DNA of 49,262 nt from Pyxidicoccus caerfyrddinensis (GTDB taxonomy: Bacteria; Myxococcota; Myxococcia; Myxococcales; Myxococcaceae): contig NZ_JAAIYA010000046.1 of the NCBI RefSeq assembly GCF_010894405.1, positions 1-49,262 on the forward strand, given 5' to 3'. The position numbers and the translations under genes were made by a program. The notes under the pieces were generated by a model that had not been told where the DNA came from, searched no databases, and saw nothing but the letters and a program-made list of their open reading frames with translations. Position 1 is the stretch's first letter; each line of letters begins with the position of its first letter. Below, piece after piece: positions 44,554 through 49,262 of the stretch.

Positions 44554-44564
44554 CCCTTCTGGTA

Positions 44565-44593
44565 CCTTCAGGTTTCCCCGAAGTACCTGAAGG
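44565..44593 (+). promoter_or_regulatory. Leader hairpin overlapping the LamG gene ribosome-binding site
   Basis: A perfect 9-bp inverted repeat (CCTTCAGGT, 11-base loop, ACCTGAAGG) overlaps the AAGGAG ribosome-binding site at 44590-44595. If transcribed, the 3' arm would hide the first four bases of that site. It could control translation, or be a DNA operator or second recQ terminator. Confidence 0.5.
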
Positions 44594-44604
44594 AGCCGGA
44601 AGAC

Positions 44605-45333
44605 ATGAAGAGACAGCCTGGACAGGTGATGACGCGCGCGGCGCTGGCGGTGCTCGTGCTGGGCCCCGTGGCCGCGGGCGCGGTGAGCCAGAAGCTGCGG
44701 TACCGCTTCGAGGCGGTGTCCAACCCCGTGACGACGGTGGTGGACGACAGCGGCAAGGGCCACACGGGCACGGTCCAGACGGCCAATGGCGGCGCGGTGG
44801 TGCCGGTGACGGGCTACGACGGACAGGGTGTGCAGTTCCCCGCGGTGTGCACGGGCACCGGCTGCCCGCACGCCAACCTCAGCGCGGCGGACGCCGCGGA
44901 CCTGAACCCCGGCACGGCCCTGTTCACCTTCGGTGCGCGGGTCCGCCTGACTCTCGCGGACCTGACGGCGGACCACGGCTCCAACCTGGTGCAGAAGGGG
45001 CTGTCCACCACGGCCCAGTGGAAGCTGCAGCTCGACGACGCCGTCGCCGGCAAGCCGAGCTGCGTGGTGCGCACCACGGGCGGCGCCCAGGCCATCATCG
45101 TCAAGTCGTCGGTGGGCGTGGCGGACGGCACCTGGCACAAGGTCTCCTGCCAGCGCACCAGCACCACGCTGACCATCCTCATCGACAACATCGCCCGGGG
45201 CAGCGCGCTCATCGACTCCACCTACGACATCAGCCCGGTGGGGCAGCCGGTCGGCATCGGCGCCAAGAGTACGGGCAGCAACAACGACCAGTTCCACGGC
45301 GCCATCGACGACGTGTACTTCAACATCGACTGA
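44605..45333 (+). CDS. Secreted LamG/concanavalin-like domain protein
   Basis: A 242-residue protein with a signal peptide: positive start, hydrophobic AALAVLVLG core and likely cleavage after AAGA at about residue 26. The mature part is one LamG-like jelly-roll domain: an early DDSGKGHTG motif, FTFGARVRLT, and the closing GAIDDVYFNID that marks the last strand of this fold. Such domains bind carbohydrate or protein, and the protein would act outside the cytoplasm. The ATG at 44605 has AAGGAG nine bases upstream. Its ligand is unknown. It is flanked by hairpins on both sides and is likely its own transcript. Confidence 0.82.
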   Translation: MKRQPGQVMTRAALAVLVLGPVAAGAVSQKLRYRFEAVSNPVTTVVDDSGKGHTGTVQTANGGAVVPVTGYDGQGVQFPAVCTGTGCPHANLSAADAADLNPGTALFTFGARVRLTLADLTADHGSNLVQKGLSTTAQWKLQLDDAVAGKPSCVVRTTGGAQAIIVKSSVGVADGTWHKVSCQRTSTTLTILIDNIARGSALIDSTYDISPVGQPVGIGAKSTGSNNDQFHGAIDDVYFNID

Positions 45334-45335
45334 GC

Positions 45336-45353
45336 GGGCGCCACCTCGCGCCC
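45336..45353 (+). terminator. Short hairpin after the LamG gene
   Basis: GGGCGC, a six-base loop and GCGCCC lie two bases after the TGA. The stem is short and there is no T run, so this is a weak terminator candidate. Confidence 0.35.
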
Positions 45354-45410
45354 TCAATCAGGCGCAAGAAGCGGGCTGCCTTCGAATGGGCACTCCCCTA
45401 TCCGTAGCAG

Positions 45411-45436
45411 GGCGATGGGCGCTGGTGCCCATCGCC
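45411..45436 (+). promoter_or_regulatory. Inverted repeat just upstream of the aldo/keto reductase
   Basis: A perfect 10-bp inverted repeat (GGCGATGGGC, six-base spacer, GCCCATCGCC) ends eight bases before the GGAGAG ribosome-binding site at 45444. It could be a protein-binding operator or a leader hairpin. Confidence 0.45.
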
Positions 45437-45456
45437 TCCGGATGGAGAGAGCCGAC

Positions 45457-46575
45457 ATGACGACGCAACTGATTGACTCCCTGGCGAAGTACCACCTGCT
45501 CGGCCAGACGGGCCTGCGGGTCAGCCCGCTGGCCCTGGGCACGATGACTTTCGGCACCGACTGGGGCTGGGGGAATACCGAGGAGGACTCGCATCGCCTC
45601 CTGGCGCGCTACCTGGAGGCGGGCGGCAACTTCATCGACACCGCGGATGCGTACACCTCCGGCTCCAGCGAGCGCATCATCGGCGACTTCTTCGCGAAGC
45701 ACGGCGGCAGGCAGCGGGCCGTGCTCACCACCAAGTTCTCGGCGAACCTCTCCCCCGGCGACCCGAACGCCGGAGGCAACAGCCGCAAGCACATCCTGAA
45801 TGCGCTCGAAGGCTCGCTGCGGCGCCTCAAGACGGACTACGTGGACGTGTACTGGCTGCACGTCTGGGACGGCCTGACGCCCGTGGAGGAGGTGATGCAG
45901 ACGCTCACCGGCCTCGTGCGCGAGGGCAAGGTCCGCTACCTCGGCTTCTCCGACGTGCCCGCGTGGTACTTCGCCCGCGCGCAGACGCTCGCGGAGCGCA
46001 ACGGCTGGGAGAAGGTGGCGGCGCTGCAACTGGAGTACTCGCTCGCGGAGCGCAGCATCGAGCGCGAGCACCTCCCCGCCGCGCTCGCGATGGGCGCCGC
46101 CATCACCCCGTGGAGCCCACTGGCCGGTGGGCTCCTCACGGGCAAGTACACGCGCGAGGGCACGAAGCCGAAGGGAGAAGGGCGCGCCCATGCCCTGCTG
46201 GCCAGCGGCAACCCCGTGGCGGACAAGTTCCTCCAGGAGCGCCCGTGGCGCATCGTCCGGGAGTTGGTTGCCGTGGCGAAGGAGGTGGAGCGCACGCCCG
46301 CGCAGGTGGCGCTCAACTGGGTGGCGACGCGTCCGGGCGTGGTCTCCACCATCATCGGCGCGAGCCGGCTGGAGCAACTGGAGGACAACCTGCGCGCGCT
46401 CGACTTCACGCTGCCGCCCGCACTCGCCGCCAGGCTGGAGGCCGCGAGCCGCCCCGAGCCCGTCACCCCGTACGTGTTCTTCGAGAACCCCTTCTTCACC
46501 AAGGGAATGCTCGCGGGCAACACCACGGTGCACGCGGAGCCGAGCGGCTTCCGGGGCCCGCTCCAGGGCGCCTGA
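45457..46575 (+). CDS. Aldo/keto reductase family oxidoreductase
   Basis: A 372-residue NAD(P)H-dependent aldo/keto reductase with the full catalytic tetrad: Asp61 and Tyr66 in FIDTADAY, Lys93 in LTTKFS and His135 in YWLHVWD. The cofactor-binding end is present as STIIGASRLEQLEDNL. It is a TIM-barrel cytoplasmic enzyme that would reduce an aldehyde or ketone. The length and the NGWEKV(A)ALQLEYSLAER region resemble the Tas/YghZ-like subgroup. The ATG at 45457 has GGAGAG seven bases upstream; an in-frame ATG at 45415 lies inside the upstream inverted repeat and is less likely. The substrate is unknown. Confidence 0.93.
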   Translation: MTTQLIDSLAKYHLLGQTGLRVSPLALGTMTFGTDWGWGNTEEDSHRLLARYLEAGGNFIDTADAYTSGSSERIIGDFFAKHGGRQRAVLTTKFSANLSPGDPNAGGNSRKHILNALEGSLRRLKTDYVDVYWLHVWDGLTPVEEVMQTLTGLVREGKVRYLGFSDVPAWYFARAQTLAERNGWEKVAALQLEYSLAERSIEREHLPAALAMGAAITPWSPLAGGLLTGKYTREGTKPKGEGRAHALLASGNPVADKFLQERPWRIVRELVAVAKEVERTPAQVALNWVATRPGVVSTIIGASRLEQLEDNLRALDFTLPPALAARLEAASRPEPVTPYVFFENPFFTKGMLAGNTTVHAEPSGFRGPLQGA

Positions 46576-46638
46576 GCGCAGGGCGCACCTTCTTCATTTC
46601 TCCGCGACCGTCCGAAGTCACTCGGGGGTCAGGGAGGC

Positions 46639-48630
46639 ATGCGGAAACACCTTCTGACGTTCCTGTGGGCCACGCTGTCTGGACTGGCGCTGATGGGCTG
46701 CGCCGAACCCCCGAAGTCCTCCAGCGCGCGCCGGGTCCCCGGCCGATACATCGTCATGTTGAAGCCGGGCCCGGCGGACGCCCGTGTCCAGGCGGCGGGC
46801 GTGAAGCAGCAGGCGCTGGACGTCGCCCGCAAGCATGATGCGCGTGTGGCGCGCACGTATGACCACGTGCTGCATGGCTTCGTGGCCGACCTCTCCGAGG
46901 AGCGCGTGGCCGCCCTGCGCGCGGACCCCGCCGTGGCGCTCGTCGAGCAGGACGCGTACGTCCGCCTGTCGTCGGTGCATGCGAATGCCCCCTGGGGACT
47001 GGACCGCATCGACCAGGTGGACCTGCCCCTGGATGGCGTCTACCGCTCCGCGCTGACGGGCGCGGGCGTCCATGCGTACGTCATCGACACCGGCCTCCGT
47101 CGGACGCACGCCGAGTTCCACGGCCGGCTCGGTGACGGGTTCGACGCGGCGGAGCCGGGCGGCTCGGCGGAAGACTGCGATGGCCACGGCACCCACGTGG
47201 CGGGAACGCTGGGTGGCAGCACCTGGGGCGTGGCCCGGGGCGTGACGCTGCACCCCGTGCGCGTCCTGGACTGCGATGGCGAGGGCACCCTGTCGAGCGT
47301 CATCGCGGGCCTGGACTGGGTGGCCGCCCACCACGTCGCGCCCGCGGTGGCCAACCTGAGCCTGGGCTTCGAGCCCTCGGAGGCGATGGACCAGGCCGTC
47401 CGAGACCTCATCGCCTCGGGCGTCACCACCGTGGTGGCGGCAGGCAACGACAGTCTCGACGCCTGCAACGAGTCTCCCGCGCGCACCGCCGAGGCCGTTA
47501 CCGTGGGCGCCACCCGGGACACGGATGAGCGGGCGGGCTTCTCCAACCACGGGCGCTGCGTGGACCTCTTCGCGCCGGGGCAGGACATCACCTCGGCGTG
47601 GAACTCCGACGACACCGCCACCGCGGTGCTCGAAGGGACGTCCATGGCCTCGCCCCATGTGGCCGGCGCGGCGGCGCTCTACCTGGAGACCCATCCGTCC
47701 GCGACGCCGGCGCAGGTGGCCGCGGCACTCACCGGCTCGGCCACGCCGGGTCGCCTGGCCTTCACCGGACGGGGCTCCCCCAACCTGCTGCTGCACACGG
47801 GCGCTCCGCCGGCCTCCGGTGACACCCGGCCGCCCCAGGTGTGGCTCATCATTGCGGGCGACAAGGCGAGGCTGCGGAACACCGTGCGCGTGTTCGCCGC
47901 CGCGCTCGACGACGTCGCCATCCACCGCGTGGACTTCTGGGTCAACGGCGAGCTGCGCGGCAGTGACACGTCGGCGCCCTACGAATTCACCTGGGACACC
48001 CGTGGGGAGCTGAACGGGCCGGCCGTGCTGGAGGCCCGTGCTTACGACACCGCGTACAACCTCCGCCGGAGTCCCGCTGTCTCCGCCGTCGTGAGGAACC
48101 CTGGCATCGCAGACCCGGACCCGGTGCTCCTGGCCCCGAGGTGCGAAACCGTGGGCGCCTCCTGTGACACCGGGGTGTTGGTGCGCGGCTCCGGACTCGT
48201 GGGCCCCGAGATCTACGCGCCCAACACGCTCGCTTCGAGCTGCCCGGACGGTGACTACGGCACCTACCTGGTGACCGAGTCCCTGGAGGGGCTGCGCATC
48301 GCCACCACGGATGGACGGCCGCTCGCGCCAGGACGGCAGGTGACGGTCACCGCCAGCGTCTGGGCCCTCCTGCCCGGCCTGGACGCGCTGGACCTCTTCC
48401 ACGCGCCGGATGCGCACCACCCCGTCTGGACGCACCTCGGGAGGCTGCAGGTGACGGAGCCCGAAGCGCAGGAGCTCTCCGCCACCTTCACCCTCCCCGC
48501 CGGTGACGTGCAGGCCATCCGCGGAGTCTTCGGCTACCTCCAGGGCGTGAAGAGCTGCTCGCCGGGCGGGTACATCGACCACGATGACCTGGTCTTCGCT
48601 GTCGGCAGGAGTCACACCGCACCTCGATGA
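46639..48630 (+). CDS. Subtilisin-family (S8) serine protease, predicted lipoprotein
   Basis: A 663-residue secreted protease. The N-terminus is a lipoprotein signal ending in LALMGC (Cys21). Residues about 34-115 form an inhibitor I9-type propeptide (GRYIVMLKPG ... HGFVADLSEE). The S8 catalytic domain, proteinase-K-like, has Asp150 in VIDTGL, His183 in DGHGTHVAG, the oxyanion Asn in AAGND and Ser335 in GTSMASPHVAG. After about residue 395 there is an Ig-like domain (VDFWVNGELRGSDTSAP) and a C-terminal beta-rich module with paired Cys (SSCPDGDYGTY ... VKSCSPGGYIDHDDL). This fits a surface-anchored or predation-related digestive enzyme. The ribosome-binding site (GGGAGG) is unusually close, one base from the ATG. 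I kept this start because it gives a clean signal peptide. Confidence 0.92.
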   Translation: MRKHLLTFLWATLSGLALMGCAEPPKSSSARRVPGRYIVMLKPGPADARVQAAGVKQQALDVARKHDARVARTYDHVLHGFVADLSEERVAALRADPAVALVEQDAYVRLSSVHANAPWGLDRIDQVDLPLDGVYRSALTGAGVHAYVIDTGLRRTHAEFHGRLGDGFDAAEPGGSAEDCDGHGTHVAGTLGGSTWGVARGVTLHPVRVLDCDGEGTLSSVIAGLDWVAAHHVAPAVANLSLGFEPSEAMDQAVRDLIASGVTTVVAAGNDSLDACNESPARTAEAVTVGATRDTDERAGFSNHGRCVDLFAPGQDITSAWNSDDTATAVLEGTSMASPHVAGAAALYLETHPSATPAQVAAALTGSATPGRLAFTGRGSPNLLLHTGAPPASGDTRPPQVWLIIAGDKARLRNTVRVFAAALDDVAIHRVDFWVNGELRGSDTSAPYEFTWDTRGELNGPAVLEARAYDTAYNLRRSPAVSAVVRNPGIADPDPVLLAPRCETVGASCDTGVLVRGSGLVGPEIYAPNTLASSCPDGDYGTYLVTESLEGLRIATTDGRPLAPGRQVTVTASVWALLPGLDALDLFHAPDAHHPVWTHLGRLQVTEPEAQELSATFTLPAGDVQAIRGVFGYLQGVKSCSPGGYIDHDDLVFAVGRSHTAPR

Positions 48631-48671
48631 GCGCCCCGACCGCCATCCCGGTGGCGTCACCATGCGCTCAT
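48627..48671 (+). terminator. Nested hairpin spanning the protease stop codon
   Basis: An outer 8-bp repeat (ATGAGCGC at 48627-48634, GCGCTCAT at 48664-48671) encloses an inner stem (GACCGCCA at 48638-48645 against TGGCGTC at 48652-48658, one bulge). The protease TGA lies in the outer stem. Its position fits a terminator. Confidence 0.45.
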
Positions 48672-48959
48672 TCACGTGCAGGGAAGAGGAGCCCCACATC
48701 CGTCCAGGCCCGTACGGGCTCCAACAGCCGAGGCGCGTGCCGCCGCCCGACCGCGGGGTTGCGTCGGCGGCAGCCAGCTCGCTCGCGAACGGTGAGGAGG
48801 TTGCTGGCGATTCCCACTGCGTGGGGACGAAAGCTGACGCACCGGCTGGAAGCGCCGAGCGTTCGGGCAGCGAATCGCCAGAGAGAGGAGTCACCTTGTC
48901 GGCGGAGGCGCCAGGGTCCTCGGCCGGCGGCGGTGACTCTCGCTGAGCGGCACCAGGAG
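48672..48959. other. Gap between protease and TetR-like gene, no gene assigned
   Basis: No convincing gene is seen. The minus-strand frame of the TetR-like gene stays open across this stretch, but its translation becomes Gly/Pro/Ser-rich without domain character. Small open frames on both strands here have the composition expected by chance in high-GC DNA. Confidence 0.4.
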
Positions 48960-49262
48960 GAGTGCCGCCCCCGTGGGAGCCACCGGAGTCTTCCTCCTTC
49001 GCCAGGGCGCGCCAGAGGGCTTCGGCCGATTCGAGGAGTTCCTCCCGGTACACCTCCTCGTTTCTCTCCGTCAGCACGCGCACCCACTCCGCCAGCGTGC
49101 CCCACACCAGCGCTTCGCCCACCCGGGCGCAGCCGGGCACCAGCGCCCCGTCCTGCTCTCCCTTCAGCAGCACCTCGCGCACCAGGGCCCGCGCCGCACT
49201 GCCGGGCGCCAGCTGCCCTTCGACGTCCGGGTGCCGGTGCAGGAAGGCGAAGGCGAAAGGGC
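48960..49262 (-). CDS. C-terminal part of a probable TetR/AcrR-family regulator (truncated at window edge)
   Basis: About 100 residues are visible from the right edge. The pattern PFAFAFLHRHPDV, then ARALVREVLLKGEQDGALVPG, then LVWGTLAEWVRVLTE and a final charged helix ending ALWRALAKEED is typical of the ligand-binding C-terminal half of TetR-family repressors. The DNA-binding N-terminus lies beyond the window. The end coordinate is uncertain. The frame has no stop after the last helix and stays open antisense to the protease as far as 46618. Either the protein has a long disordered tail, or a frameshift or sequencing error removed the stop. The call rests on pattern only. Confidence 0.55.

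Noticed and set aside
44251..44604. Upstream in-frame extension of the LamG protein
   Set aside because: It lies in another frame of recQ. The ATG at 44605 gives a proper signal peptide and ribosome-binding site.
48584..48946. 120-codon plus-strand open frame after the protease
   Set aside because: It starts inside the protease gene in another frame, has Pro/Ser/Gly-rich composition and no ribosome-binding site or motif.

Overview
The window is high-GC DNA with long, dense reading frames, frequent GTG/TTG starts and ATGA stop-start overlaps. It carries a giant non-ribosomal peptide synthetase, large multi-PAS/GAF histidine kinases and secreted hydrolase lipoproteins. Together these suggest a myxobacterium, probably Myxococcaceae (Myxococcus/Corallococcus-like). 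No rRNA, tRNA, CRISPR array or insertion sequence was seen.

Region 1 (1-28520, plus strand) is the 3' part of one continuous NRPS gene of about 9,500 codons. Its 5' end lies outside the window. It holds nine A-T pairs, eight condensation domains and a terminal thioesterase; I see no epimerisation, methylation or PKS domains. By manual pocket reading, the first A domains fit Ser, Pro-like, Val-like, Asp and Glu. The later ones are an unassigned pocket, a Lys-like pocket, the same unassigned pocket again, and a second unassigned pocket. Two junctions break the usual C-A-T order. Module 8 has lost its C domain (T7 joins A8 through a short scar). Before A9 there are two C domains in a row, separated only by a ~45-residue A-domain stub. 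The gene ends at a strong hairpin.

Region 2 (28786-38056) is regulatory and redox. It contains an orphan soluble six-PAS histidine kinase, then on the minus strand a translationally coupled operon: a diheme cytochrome c lipoprotein, a 2Fe-2S subunit and a Tat-exported molybdopterin subunit (IorA/IorB type). Divergent from that operon is a standalone B12-binding protein with the W-x9-EH cap signature of CarH-type photoreceptors but no DNA-binding domain. It converges on a double-GAF histidine kinase.

Region 3 (38188-42314) holds a 2-oxoglutarate/Fe(II) oxygenase overlapping an SRPBCC/AHSA1-like protein, then, on the other strand, an amidase-signature enzyme and a membrane fatty-acid desaturase with its own terminator.

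Region 4 (42315-49262) starts with an intergenic region rich in inverted repeats. It continues with a RecQ-family helicase whose Cys4 zinc site lies after the winged-helix-like part, a secreted LamG-like protein, an aldo/keto reductase and a subtilisin-family lipoprotein protease. The right edge holds the C-terminal part of a probable TetR regulator on the minus strand. Several of these genes have inverted repeats at their ribosome-binding sites or just upstream. Apart from the NRPS and the three-gene redox operon, the neighbours look like independent transcription units. All functional calls are from reading motifs by eye; no database search was run.
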